A stretch of 39,457 bases of DNA from Dehalococcoidia bacterium (GTDB lineage Bacteria > Chloroflexota > Dehalococcoidia > Lucifugimonadales > Australimonadaceae). Position 1 is the first letter of the stretch. Each line of letters starts with the position of its first letter. The notes beneath the pieces are model-generated. The model made no database searches, was not told the DNA's origin, and saw only the letters and a program-made list of their open reading frames with translations. Of the stretch, positions 23,960 to 33,410 are shown piece by piece. Both the position numbers and the translations under genes were made by a program. The stretch is taken from the NCBI GenBank assembly GCA_021296055.1, contig JAGWBE010000003.1, positions 1-39,457 of the forward strand, written 5' to 3'.

Positions 23960-24789
23960 TGGAGCGTCTGACGACGTTCGAGGAGCTGCGTGCCTACGCG
24001 GGCGCGGCGCCGCGCCCGCTCGGCCTCGTGCCCACGATGGGCGCGGTGCACGCGGGGCACATGAGCTTGGTTGAACGATCGTCGCGGGAGTGCGCGGCGA
24101 CGGTGGCGACGCTGTTCGTCAATCCGGCGCAATTCGACGACAAGGGTGACTTCGCGCGCTACCCACGCGATGCGGAGGGAGACCTGGCGGCGCTTGCCGC
24201 GGCAGGCGCCGACGCCGTGTTCACGCCGCCGGAGCGCGAGGTGTATCCGGCGGGATTCGCAACGTGGGTGCGGATGGGCGGCCCGGCGCTTCCTCTGGAG
24301 GGAGCGGCGCGGCCAGGCCACTTCGACGGCGTGGCGACCATCGTCGCCAAGCTGCTCATCGGCGCGTTGCCTGACGCGGCTTATTTCGGGCAGAAGGACG
24401 GGCAGCAAGTGGCGGTAGTGCGCCGCCTCGTAGCCGACCTGGGCCTGTCCGTGCGCGTTGTCGCCGCGCCTACGGTGCGTGAGGCGGACGGCCTCGCCCT
24501 CAGTAGCCGCAATGGGTTGTTGAACGCGGAGCAGAGGCGCGGCGCGGCGGCGCTCCACCGTGCACTCCAGGCAGGGGCAGCGGCGTTGGGGGAAGGCGCG
24601 GGGGCGGCGGAGGCAGCATGCCGCGCCGTGCTCGCCAAGGAGCCGCAGGTCTCCGCCGTGGACTACGTTGCGTTGGTCGACCAGGCGACGATGGCGCCGT
24701 GGAGCGGGCAGGGCGAGGCGATGCTGGCCGCCGCCGTCCGCGTTGGGAGCGTGCGACTGATCGATAACCTGCTGATGAGCGCCGACTAG
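23959..24789 (+). CDS. panC: Pantothenate synthetase
   Basis: A 276-aa pantoate-beta-alanine ligase with the full set of signatures: PTMGAVHAGHMSLVE (HIGH-like ATP site), FVNPAQF, EGAARPGHFDGVATIVAKL, AYFGQKDGQQ and LALSSRN (KMSKS-like). It joins pantoate and beta-alanine with ATP. ATG 23959 overlaps the panB TGA. It is the last gene of the run; the next gene begins 32 bp later with its own weak -10 (TACAAT at 24797). No panD was found, so beta-alanine must come from elsewhere. Confidence 0.96.
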   Translation: MERLTTFEELRAYAGAAPRPLGLVPTMGAVHAGHMSLVERSSRECAATVATLFVNPAQFDDKGDFARYPRDAEGDLAALAAAGADAVFTPPEREVYPAGFATWVRMGGPALPLEGAARPGHFDGVATIVAKLLIGALPDAAYFGQKDGQQVAVVRRLVADLGLSVRVVAAPTVREADGLALSSRNGLLNAEQRRGAAALHRALQAGAAALGEGAGAAEAACRAVLAKEPQVSAVDYVALVDQATMAPWSGQGEAMLAAAVRVGSVRLIDNLLMSAD

Positions 24790-24821
24790 GGCGTGGTACA
24801 ATTAGGCGGGTAGGCACGGGT

Positions 24822-25760
24822 ATGGACTTCTTGAGATACTACGAGGAACCTGGCGTCACGGCGCCCGTGTTTCTGTTCGCGTTCGCGGGATGGTCGGACG
24901 CGGCGGAGTCGGCGACGCACGCGCTGCGCTACCTGGTCAAGCGCCTGGAGGCGACGAAGTTCGCCGAGGTGGACCCGGAAGAGTTCTACGACTTCACGCA
25001 GGTTCGCCCCCACACGGGGTTCGACGAGGAAGGCGCGCGCCGGATCACGTGGCCCGCCAACGAGTTCTTCTACGCAAGGCGCAACCCCGAGGAGGAGGAC
25101 TTGGTCATCTTCGTGGGAGTGGAGCCCAGTTTGAAGTGGCGCACGTTCACCAGCGGCTTGGTGGAGGTTATCCACCGAGTGGAGGCGAGCAGGGTGCTGC
25201 ACTTGGGCGCGCTGCTGGACGCAGTGCCTCACACGCGTGACACGCGCATCACGGGAACGGCCACCAGCCCCGAGCTACAGGAACTGCTGCGCGGCGTGGA
25301 GGTGCGCCGCTCCCGCTACACGGGGCCGACGGGCATCACCGGCGTGCTGATGGACGCGCTGCGCCGCGAGAAGGCGCCCTCCGTGAGCATCTGGGGACAC
25401 GCGCCCCACTATCTCCAGGTGGCGCCCAACCCGAAGGTGAGCTTGCGGTTGCTCCAGGTGGTAGAGCGGCTGCTGCACGTGGACATCGACGTGGATTCGC
25501 TGAACTCGCAGGGCGCCAACTTCGAGCGGCGCGTGCGCCAAGCCCTCTCCAACGAACCCGGCGTCATTGAATACATCCACCGCCTCGAGTCGCAGTGGGA
25601 CAGCCGCGTGGGCGGGTCGGCGGGACCCAAGCAGGGCGTCGGAGAGCCGGGCGAGGGCGCGACGCTGGAGGGCGAGATGCCGCAGCCGGACGAGGCGGTG
25701 CGGGCATTCGAGGAGTTCCTCCGCCGCTCCTCCCGCCGCGGTGGCGATGGCGAGGGATAG
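24822..25760 (+). CDS. PAC2-family protein
   Basis: A 312-aa protein of the PAC2 (proteasome assembly chaperone 2-like) family, common in actinobacteria and some Chloroflexota. Evidence is APVFLFAFAGWSDAAESATHALRYL at the start, EEFYDFTQVRP, LVIFVGVEPSLKWRTF, LHLGALLDAVPHTRD and the TGITGVLMDALR segment. The C-terminal 50 residues are charged and probably disordered. The archaeal and actinobacterial members are of uncertain function, and no proteasome genes are present here. It is convergent with pheS, 15 bp apart. Confidence 0.87.
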   Translation: MDFLRYYEEPGVTAPVFLFAFAGWSDAAESATHALRYLVKRLEATKFAEVDPEEFYDFTQVRPHTGFDEEGARRITWPANEFFYARRNPEEEDLVIFVGVEPSLKWRTFTSGLVEVIHRVEASRVLHLGALLDAVPHTRDTRITGTATSPELQELLRGVEVRRSRYTGPTGITGVLMDALRREKAPSVSIWGHAPHYLQVAPNPKVSLRLLQVVERLLHVDIDVDSLNSQGANFERRVRQALSNEPGVIEYIHRLESQWDSRVGGSAGPKQGVGEPGEGATLEGEMPQPDEAVRAFEEFLRRSSRRGGDGEG

Positions 25761-25775
25761 GCGCGCGGCATCAGG

Positions 25776-26837
25776 CTAGAACTGCGATAGAAAGCGCAGG
25801 TCGTTCCCCAGGAACAGGCGGATGTCCTCGATGCCGTATTTGAGCATGGCGATGCGCTCCGGCCCCATGCCGAACGCGAAGCCGGTGTAGCGGTCAGGGT
25901 CGTAGCCGACGTTGCGCAGCACTTGCGGGTGCACCATCCCCGCGCCCATGATCTCGATCCAGCCGGAGCCGCGGCAGATGCGGCAGCGCGCGTCGTCCCC
26001 ATCGCACTTGAAGCAGTCGATGGCTACGTCCACCCCGGGCTCCACGAACGGGAAGTAGTCGCAGCGGAAGCGCACCTTGCGCTCGCCGCCGAACAGCTGC
26101 CGCGCGAACTCGTAGAGCGTGTGCTTGAGATTGGCGAAGGACACTCCCTCGTCCACCACCAGCCCTTCCACCTGGTGGAACTGCGACTCGTGCGTCGCGT
26201 CCGTCGCCTCGTAGCGGTAGACCTTGCCGGGGACGACGACGCGGATGGGCGGCCGGCGCTCCTCCATCACGCGCGCTTGCATAGGCGAGGTGTGAGTGCG
26301 CAGGAGCATCGTCGAGCGGCCATCTTCGTCCGCCGCGCCGTCGATCCAGAAGGTGTCGAACATATCGCGCGCCGGGTGATCCTTGGGGATGTTCAGCAGC
26401 TCGAAGTTGTAGCGATCCCACTCCACCTCCGGCCCCTCGACGACCTGGAACCCCATCCGCTCGAAGATAGCGCATATTTCGCGCATGATGCGCGTCGAGG
26501 GGTGCAGGCTCCCAATCTCCGCCAGCCTGCCGGGCAACGATACGTCGATCGCGTCGTCGGATAGCGCGTCCAGGCGCGCCGAGCGTAGTTCCTCGGAGCG
26601 GACCGCCAGCGCCTTCTCGAGGCGCGCCTTCACGCGGTTGGCGGCGGCGCCCGCCTCGCGGCGTTGCTCGGCGGGCTGCGCTCCCACGGAGCGCAGCGCC
26701 TGCGTCACCTTGCCGGAGCGCCCCAGGTAGGCGACGCGCCACGCCTCGACGGCCTGCGGGTCGGTAGCGCCGGTCAGCGCGGCCAGCGCCTCCTGCCGGA
26801 GCGCGTCAAGATCGGCGGCGGAAGATGCGTCGGCCAT
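25776..26837 (-). CDS. pheS: Phenylalanine-tRNA ligase alpha subunit
   Basis: A 353-aa class II synthetase subunit: N-terminal coiled-coil (residues about 5-85), then motif 2 region VVPGKVYRYEATDATHESQFHQVEG and motif 3 near GFAFGMGPERIAMLKYGIEDIR. A Cys-rich CFKC...CRIC insertion, found in many PheS proteins, precedes GWIEIMGAGMVHP. It charges tRNA-Phe as an alpha2-beta2 enzyme, but no pheT follows: the next gene on this side is the convergent PAC2 gene. ATG 26837 has no ribosome site. TATACT (26846-26851) ends 8 nt before it, suggesting a leaderless mRNA. Confidence 0.95.
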   Translation of the reverse strand: MADASSAADLDALRQEALAALTGATDPQAVEAWRVAYLGRSGKVTQALRSVGAQPAEQRREAGAAANRVKARLEKALAVRSEELRSARLDALSDDAIDVSLPGRLAEIGSLHPSTRIMREICAIFERMGFQVVEGPEVEWDRYNFELLNIPKDHPARDMFDTFWIDGAADEDGRSTMLLRTHTSPMQARVMEERRPPIRVVVPGKVYRYEATDATHESQFHQVEGLVVDEGVSFANLKHTLYEFARQLFGGERKVRFRCDYFPFVEPGVDVAIDCFKCDGDDARCRICRGSGWIEIMGAGMVHPQVLRNVGYDPDRYTGFAFGMGPERIAMLKYGIEDIRLFLGNDLRFLSQF

Positions 26838-26997
26838 AAGCGGCGAGTATAGCAGCGAGGGGTAGGCGCTCCGCTTACTCCTCCTCCCGTAGGGACGGAT
26901 TTGAAACCGATTCCTACAACGCGACGAGGCGAGCATGCGCATAGGGTCGGGCGCACAGGGCAGGCGCAGGTGCTACCCTTGCGCTAGGAGGCGCGAC

Positions 26998-27543
26998 GTG
27001 ACGCAACTTGACACGCGAACCGAGACGGCGACGCTGGCGGGGGGCTGCTTCTGGTGCTTGGAGGCAGTCTACGAGCAGCTGAAGGGAGTGGAGCATGTGG
27101 TGAACGGCTACACCGGCGGCCAACTCCCCAATCCCACCTACGAGCAGGTCTGCACGGGACGGACGGGCCACGCCGAGGCGGTGCAGGTGACCTACGACCC
27201 CGCCGTCGCCTCCTATCGCGACCTGGTGCGCCTCTTCTTCCGGATACACGACCCCACCACCCTCAACCGCCAGTGGCCGGACGTGGGCACGCAGTACCGC
27301 TCCGCCGTCTACTGGCACGACGATGAGCAGCGGCTGGCGGCGGAAGAGGAGCTCGAGGCGGCGCGGGCGCTCTGGGACGACCCCATCGTGACGGAGATCG
27401 CACCGCTGGAGGCGTTCTACGCGGCGGAAGACTACCACCAGCAGTACTACCGAAAGAATCCGCACCAGGGCTATTGCCAGGTCATCATTGCGCCGAAGGT
27501 GGCCAAGCTCCGCAAGGAGCACTTGGAGGCGCTGAAGGCATAG
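26998..27543 (+). CDS. msrA: Peptide-methionine (S)-S-oxide reductase
   Basis: A 181-aa MsrA: the active-site motif GGCFWCLEAVYEQL holds the catalytic Cys, followed by YTGG, GRTGHAEAVQVTYDP and the C-terminal QQYYRKNPHQGYCQ with a resolving-type Cys. It repairs oxidised methionine in proteins. GTG 26998 is preceded by AGGAGG with a 6-nt gap; longer open frames upstream lack family sequence. It is divergent from pheS and convergent with moaC. Confidence 0.95.
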   Translation: MTQLDTRTETATLAGGCFWCLEAVYEQLKGVEHVVNGYTGGQLPNPTYEQVCTGRTGHAEAVQVTYDPAVASYRDLVRLFFRIHDPTTLNRQWPDVGTQYRSAVYWHDDEQRLAAEEELEAARALWDDPIVTEIAPLEAFYAAEDYHQQYYRKNPHQGYCQVIIAPKVAKLRKEHLEALKA

Positions 27544-27557
27544 CCCTGCGGCGGCGA

Positions 27558-28055
27558 TCACTCGGCGGCATAGTCGCCGCTTGCCCCTCCGCGCTTCTCC
27601 ACTAGGCGGAATGGGCCGAGACGCATCCCCCGGTCCACCGCCTTGCACATGTCATAGACCGTGAGCGCGGCGGCGCAAGCGGCTGTCAGCGCTTCCATCT
27701 CTACGCCCGTCTTGGCCGTCGTCTTGGCCGTGGCGCGCACGCTGAGCGTCCCCGACGCCGCGTCGGCGGCGAACTCCACCGACACGTGGCTCAGCGGCAG
27801 CTGGTGGGCGAGGGGGATGATGTCCCATGTCTTCTTGGCCGCCGCGATGCCCGCCAGGCGCGCGACGGTGAACACGTCGCCCTTCTCCACGCCGCCGCTC
27901 TCGATGAGCGCGAGGGTTTCGGAGTGCATCGTCACCGCGCCTTCCGCCGTAGCTGAGCGCTCCGTGTCGGGCTTGGCGCCCACGTCCACCATCCGCGCCC
28001 TGCCCTGCGCGTCCAGGTGCGTGAGCGGGGAGCCGGGGTCGTGTTCGCTAGCCAT
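27558..28055 (-). CDS. moaC: Cyclic pyranopterin monophosphate synthase
   Basis: A 165-aa MoaC with the diagnostic segments THLDAQGRARMVDVGAKPDTERSA, ARLAGIAAAKKTWDIIPLAHQLPLS and KTGVEMEALTAACAAALTVYDMCKAVD. It converts the MoaA product to cPMP in molybdenum cofactor synthesis. GGAGG precedes the ATG with a 10-nt gap, and the gene starts 4 nt after the rnhA stop. It is the last gene of the methyltransferase-moaA-rnhA-moaC run. moaB, moaD, moaE and moeA are not in the window. Confidence 0.95.
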   Translation of the reverse strand: MASEHDPGSPLTHLDAQGRARMVDVGAKPDTERSATAEGAVTMHSETLALIESGGVEKGDVFTVARLAGIAAAKKTWDIIPLAHQLPLSHVSVEFAADAASGTLSVRATAKTTAKTGVEMEALTAACAAALTVYDMCKAVDRGMRLGPFRLVEKRGGASGDYAAE

Positions 28056-28059
28056 TGGT

Positions 28060-28539
28060 CTATCGCCTCCCGCGTTGCTCGCGCTCGTAGACCTCGTCGA
28101 CGGCGAGACGCGCTCCCTTCGCCGCCTCTGCGGCCAGCCGGTCGGCGCGCTCATTCTCGCGGTTCCCTGCGTGGCCGCGCACCCACTTGAAGGCGACACT
28201 GTGCTTGCCCGTCAGGTCGAGCAGGCGCTCCCACAGGTCAGGGTTGACGGCGCGCTCCTTCTTGTTGCGCCGCCAGCCGTTGGCGCGCCAACGCTCCGCC
28301 CACCCCTTCTCCATCGCGTCCACCACGTACCGCGAGTCGCTGTACAGCGTAACCGAGCAAGGCTCTTTGAGCGCGTCGAGGCTCGCGACGGCGGCCAGTA
28401 TCTCCATGCGGTTGTTGGTGGTGAGGCGGAAGCCGCCGGAGAGCTCCTTCCGCGCTCCGCCGTGGAGCAGGACGGCGCCGTAGCCGCCCGGCCCCGGATT
28501 GCCGATGCATGCGCCGTCGGTGTAGATGATCACGCGCAT
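28060..28539 (-). CDS. rnhA: Ribonuclease HI
   Basis: A 159-aa RNase HI. The catalytic acidic residues can be seen in YTDGACIGNPGPGGYG (Asp8), NNRMEILAAV (Glu), YSDSRYV (Asp) and ENERADRLA (Asp), and the basic handle loop is GWAERWRANGWRRNKK. It cuts RNA in RNA-DNA hybrids. The gene lies 7 nt after moaA and 4 nt before moaC, an unusual position inside a cofactor operon. Confidence 0.95.
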   Translation of the reverse strand: MRVIIYTDGACIGNPGPGGYGAVLLHGGARKELSGGFRLTTNNRMEILAAVASLDALKEPCSVTLYSDSRYVVDAMEKGWAERWRANGWRRNKKERAVNPDLWERLLDLTGKHSVAFKWVRGHAGNRENERADRLAAEAAKGARLAVDEVYEREQRGRR

Positions 28540-28546
28540 GGCCGCG

Positions 28547-29583
<1,037 letters not shown>

Positions 29584-29587
<4 letters not shown>

Positions 29588-30783
29588 GCGGGCGCTCCCG
29601 CGGCGAACAGCCCCTCCATCTGCACGTCGTTGAGCCTTGCCTCTGCTGCGGCGCAGTACTCCGGCGCGATGTCGATGCCGAGGTAGCGGCGGTTAACGGC
29701 GCGCGCCGCGACGCACGTCGTCCCCACGCCCGCGAAGGGGTCGAGGACTACGTCGCCTCGGAAGCTGAAGAGGAGCATCACCCGCCGCGCGAGCTCCTCG
29801 GGAAACATGGCGGGATGGCCGAACCCGCGCATGCGGCGCTCCGGCGCGATCGACCACTTGGCTAGCACCCACTCCTTGAACGACTCGGCGTCGATGTCCG
29901 CGTCCGAGGCAGCGCCCTCTTTCTTCAAGTCGCCTTTGGCGAACACCTCGACGAACTCCCACGTGTACTTCAGGTAGGGGCTTGCCGGACTTTTCCAGCT
30001 GCCCCATGCGGTGTACTTGCAGTTGTAGTTGTTCTTCTCCCAGAGGATCTCGCCCTTCCAGATGAGGCGCTTGTTCATGAAGTAGTTGGAGATGACGTGA
30101 TGGCTGGGGATGTAGTCGGAGAAGAGCGGCTGGACGTTGACGGCAATGCGTCCGCCGAACTTGAGCACCCGCACGCACTCGTCGAAGACGCGGAAGAGCT
30201 TCGCGAAGTATGCCTCCCAGTCCATCGCGTCGCCCTGCGCCTGTGCGTCCGCCTCGTGGTAGCCCAGGCCGAAATTGTAGGGAGGCGAAGTGAAAACGAG
30301 GTCTACGCAATTGTCAGGGAGTTGCTTGAGCACGTCCTCGCTGTCGCCGCAGACGATGCGGTCGGTGAATTCGGCGGGCAGCGGGTTCGCCTCGCGCCCG
30401 AAGTCGTGGTCATTGGCGTAGTAGTGCTTGCCGCGGCGCTGTTCCTTGGCCTTGCGTCCCGCCACCTTGCGCTCGCGGTTGTAGCCGACGTAGAGGCGCT
30501 TGCCGCCATTGATGCCGTAGCTCCTGATTCCCTCGACTGCGTCGACGACCTGGCGCATCGCAGGAGCGTGGCCGTGCTGTCGGGACGCGGCGTGCGCGGC
30601 CTCCTGCAGCGCGGCTAAGTCCACCTGGCGGAGCCAGACCTCAAGGCTGGCGTCGTTTCGGACGAGGTGGAAGTCGTCGGGGGAGAACTGCCCGTTGATG
30701 AACTCGATGGCCGCGTCGGCTTGGAGGTCGAGCGGGGCGGGAGGCTCTAGGCGTATGAGGCGGTAGTTCTCGGTGAGGGTCAT
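29584..30783 (-). CDS. DNA methyltransferase, beta-class N4-cytosine/N6-adenine type
   Basis: A 399-aa DNA modification enzyme. Motif IV is TSPPYNFG (165-172), a form used by both N4-cytosine and N6-adenine enzymes. The SAM-binding motif I, DPFAGVGTTCVAA, comes near the C-terminus, giving the beta-class order IV-TRD-I. The presumed target-recognition region lies between them. The N-terminal 140 residues are extra and unrecognised. No restriction enzyme or specificity subunit is adjacent, so it looks like an orphan. ATG 30783 is preceded by an open region of 73 bp after rdgB. The stop overlaps moaA. Confidence 0.9.
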
Positions 30784-30856
30784 GCGCTGCGCTTGGCGTG
30801 AGGTTGCGGGGAGTCTAGCGCAGGGACGCCAGGGGCGATAGGCGCGGCCGCCGCGC

Positions 30857-31486
30857 TCACGCGGGTGCTTCCGACGCGAGTTCGCGGAGGCGCGCCGCCG
30901 CCTTGCGCGCCGCAATCCCCCGGTGGGAAACGGCGTCCTTCTCGGCGGCGGTGAGTTCGGCCATCGTGCGCCCGCCGCCGCCCGCCGGGGCGAAGAGGGG
31001 GTCGTAGCCGAAGCCGTTGGCGCCGCGCGGCTCTCGCGCCAGCGCCCCCTCGCAAGTCCCCGTGAACGCCTCCGCCGTCCCGTCGGGCCACGCGAGGGCG
31101 AGGACGGCCACGTAGCGCGCCCCTCGCCGCCTGTCCGGGATGGCGGCCGTCTCGCTGAGAAGCAGGCGCGTGCGCGCCGCGTCGTCCAGGCCGGGGCCGC
31201 CGTAGCGCGCGGAGCGGACGCCGGGCTTGCCGCCGAGCGCGTCCACTTCGATGCCGGAGTCGTCTGCGAGAGCGAGTATGCCGCTCGCTTTGGCGTAGGC
31301 GCGCGCCTTCAGCAGCGCGTTCTCCGCGTAGGTCGTGCCTGTCTCCTCTACGTGGAGGACAACGCCCGCCTCCGACGGCGAGGCCAGGTCAATGAGCGCG
31401 CCGCTCAAGAGACGGCGCAGCTCGGCGCGCTTGTGGGCGTTGCTCGTGGCGGCGAGGAGGCGGAGGGGTTCCACGGCGGCAAGCAT
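30857..31486 (-). CDS. rdgB: XTP/dITP diphosphatase (RdgB/HAM1 family)
   Basis: A 209-aa house-cleaning nucleotide pyrophosphatase: TSNAHKRAELRRLL (substrate-binding SxNxxK), LADDSGIEVDALGGKPGVRSARY, GANGFGYDPLF and the C-terminal SHRGIAARKA are all diagnostic. It removes ITP, dITP and XTP from nucleotide pools. It may start the transcript leading into the methyltransferase, moaA, rnhA and moaC genes. The dyad at 31518-31534 lies between this gene and the divergent heat-shock gene and could control both. Confidence 0.95.
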   Translation of the reverse strand: MLAAVEPLRLLAATSNAHKRAELRRLLSGALIDLASPSEAGVVLHVEETGTTYAENALLKARAYAKASGILALADDSGIEVDALGGKPGVRSARYGGPGLDDAARTRLLLSETAAIPDRRRGARYVAVLALAWPDGTAEAFTGTCEGALAREPRGANGFGYDPLFAPAGGGGRTMAELTAAEKDAVSHRGIAARKAAARLRELASEAPA

Positions 31487-31517
31487 ACCACTGCCTCGCC
31501 GATGGGGCGCTTGAACT

Positions 31518-31534
31518 TTATACGAATCGTATAA
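31518..31534. promoter_or_regulatory. Perfect 17-bp operator-like palindrome
   Basis: TTATACGA, one central base, TCGTATAA: an 8-1-8 perfect dyad placed 6 bp upstream of the -35 box of the heat-shock gene. It does not match the HspR HAIR element or the CIRCE element. On the other strand its edge reads TATAAA, a possible -10 for rdgB. Confidence 0.65.
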
Positions 31535-31540
31535 GGACTA

Positions 31541-31569
31541 TTGACATATATTAGAAGCAGTGCTATGTT
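31541..31569 (+). promoter_or_regulatory. Promoter of the small heat-shock protein gene
   Basis: TTGACA (31541-31546), a 17-bp spacer and TATGTT (31564-31569). The -35 is a perfect sigma70 match. The expected start near 31576 leaves a leader of about 60 nt before the ATG at 31637. Confidence 0.75.
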
Positions 31570-31636
31570 GTTTGTAGACGAAAGGCTAGACCCCCGACCG
31601 AGGGTGCGGCCATCGAGAAGACAAGGAGGTATTGCG

Positions 31637-32071
31637 ATGATGCTTGAGCGATGGGACCCCATCCGCGAGATGCGCCGGATGGAGGACAGGATCGACCGCC
31701 TGTGGCGCGGCTTCGCCGCCGAAGGCAGGCCGGAGAGGTGGAACATCCCGCTGGACGTGCTCCAGGCCGACGACGCGATCACCGTGCGCGCGTCCGTCCC
31801 CGGCGTGAAGCCGGAGGACATCAGCGTCGCCGTCGAGGACGGCGTGCTGACCATCAAGGGCGCCGCGACGGAGGAGACGGAGCGCAAGGAGGCCGACTTC
31901 CTGCTGCGCGAGCGGTGCGTCGGCGCCTTTCACCGCGCCGTCCGACTCCCCGACTACGTCGACGCCGAGAAGGCCGAGTCCACCTACGCCAACGGCGTGC
32001 TGGAGGTCGCCTTCCCGAAGGCAGAGGCCAAGCGCCCCAAGACCATCGACATCAAGGTGGCCGACGCCTAA
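31637..32071 (+). CDS. Hsp20/alpha-crystallin small heat-shock protein
   Basis: A 144-aa small heat-shock protein: short N-terminal arm (LERWDPIREMRRMEDRIDRL), alpha-crystallin domain with VRASVPGVKPEDISVAVEDGVLTIKG, FHRAVRLPDYVDAEKAESTYANGVLEVAFPK, and a C-terminal IxI-type motif (TIDI). It forms oligomers that hold unfolded proteins. A perfect AAGGAGGT sits 6 nt before the ATG at 31637. With its operator, strong promoter and terminator, it is a one-gene unit. Confidence 0.95.
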   Translation: MMLERWDPIREMRRMEDRIDRLWRGFAAEGRPERWNIPLDVLQADDAITVRASVPGVKPEDISVAVEDGVLTIKGAATEETERKEADFLLRERCVGAFHRAVRLPDYVDAEKAESTYANGVLEVAFPKAEAKRPKTIDIKVADA

Positions 32072-32092
32072 CTCCACCGGACGGCCCACGTC

Positions 32093-32138
32093 AGAGACCC
32101 CGCTCCCGATTCGGAGGCGGGGCCTCTCTTTTCTTTTC
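32093..32138 (+). terminator. Rho-independent terminator of the heat-shock gene
   Basis: A GC-rich stem (AGAGACCCCGCTCC pairing with GGAGGCGGGGCCTCT, with small bulges) around CGATTC, followed by the U-rich tail TTTTCTTTT. It lies between convergent hsp20 and ctaG. Confidence 0.85.
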
Positions 32139-32175
32139 GCCGCCGCGCGAGGCTGCGGGCGCCGTGCGGAGACCC

Positions 32176-33048
32176 CTAGCGCGTCGCCGCTTCTCCCTCC
32201 ACCGTCTCCCTCTCGCGCTGCTGCCGCTCCTCCGTCCGCACCACGAACAACAGCACGATCAATAGCGTCGCCATCAGACTCAGGGAGCCGGGTATCCACA
32301 TAATCACGCCGCCGATCTCCTGGTCTTCCAGCGGCGTCAGTCCGTAGGCCTGGGTGAGCCCGTCGTAGAACCGGTACCAGGGCCGGGGCGAGTAGGTGAG
32401 AAACGCGCCGAGGATGAAGATAGGCACCGTGGTTAGGAAGACGAAGGGGACGCGGGCGAGGTAGGAGAGGTTGGGGCGCAAGGGAACGGGGTCGATGACG
32501 TTCCACCACCACAACAGCGCCGTCCCCGCGAACATCGCGTGCTCCAGCAGGTGCACCGCCTCGTTCCGCAGCGCCGCGTCGTAGGCGGGCGGAACGTGCC
32601 ACAGCAGCAGCGTGCCGACGTAGAGCGGCCATGCGACAAGGGGATGGGCGGCGAAGCGCAGCGGTCGGCGCACCCACGCCGATCGGATGAGCGGGCCGAC
32701 GACCTCGCGCCGCAGGTCGCGCGGCATCCCCCGCAGCACGGGGATGAAGGGCGCGCCGAGCATCAGCATCGGCGGCGCGACGATGACCAGCAGGAAGTGC
32801 TGCACCATGTGGACGAAGAACAGCTCGCCCGCGATGTGGTCGATGGGGGAGACGAGGGCGGCGAGGATGACGAGCAGGCCGCCGTAGTAGACGGCCACGC
32901 GCGGCCCCGGGTGGCGCCTGCGCTTGGAGCCAGGGCTGCGGGCGATGCCGCTGGCGTACAACACGCCCGCGACCGCCACGAAGGTCAGCACTAGGGGGTC
33001 GAACGACCAGGCGCTCAGGCTGCCGCCGCTCGTGTGGAGCGCAATCAC
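32176..33048 (-). CDS. ctaG: Cytochrome c oxidase assembly protein, CtaG (caa3-type) family
   Basis: A 290-aa membrane protein with about seven helices. Family marks are SPIDHIAGELFFVHMVQHFLLVIVAPPMLMLG, with paired His residues, and LLWHVPPAYDAALRNEAVHLLEHAMFAGTALLWW. It assists metal insertion and assembly of caa3-type oxidases. It is the last gene of the oxidase operon, 40 nt after the subunit IV stop. Confidence 0.9.
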   Translation of the reverse strand: MIALHTSGGSLSAWSFDPLVLTFVAVAGVLYASGIARSPGSKRRRHPGPRVAVYYGGLLVILAALVSPIDHIAGELFFVHMVQHFLLVIVAPPMLMLGAPFIPVLRGMPRDLRREVVGPLIRSAWVRRPLRFAAHPLVAWPLYVGTLLLWHVPPAYDAALRNEAVHLLEHAMFAGTALLWWWNVIDPVPLRPNLSYLARVPFVFLTTVPIFILGAFLTYSPRPWYRFYDGLTQAYGLTPLEDQEIGGVIMWIPGSLSLMATLLIVLLFVVRTEERQQRERETVEGEAATR

Positions 33049-33088
33049 CGGCTAGTCCCGATGGGGCGGCCCGCGCGCAACGCGTCCG

Positions 33089-33406
33089 CTAGCGCGTCAG
33101 GTTCGAGAAGAGCGCCATGAGCGCCACCATGATGGAAATCATGATGATGAAGGGGAAGAAGAAGAAGGCGGAGAAGCGCCAGTTGTCGAACTTCAAGTGC
33201 ATGTAGTAGCCGACGACCAGGAGGAACTTCAGCCCCGACAGCAGCAGGATGATGCCGGTCATCGTCGCCGAGTCCCAGTTCCCGTAGAAAATCAGGAACT
33301 CGATGAGGGTGACGACGCACAGGACGACCGCGATCTGGATGTAGCGCCGCGGCGAGGGGTGCTTCTCCGTGTGCTCCTCGTGATGCAGGTCGTGCTGCGC
33401 CGCCAT
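33089..33406 (-). CDS. ctaF: Cytochrome c oxidase subunit IV-type membrane protein
   Basis: A 105-aa protein with three membrane helices (about residues 22-40, 49-68, 77-99) and a His-rich N-terminal tail (HDLHHEEHTEKH). The pattern GLKFLLVVGYYMHLKFD is usual in the prokaryotic subunit IV family. It stabilises the oxidase. It begins 4 nt after the subunit III stop. Confidence 0.88.
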   Translation of the reverse strand: MAAQHDLHHEEHTEKHPSPRRYIQIAVVLCVVTLIEFLIFYGNWDSATMTGIILLLSGLKFLLVVGYYMHLKFDNWRFSAFFFFPFIIMISIMVALMALFSNLTR

Positions 33407-33410
33407 CCCG

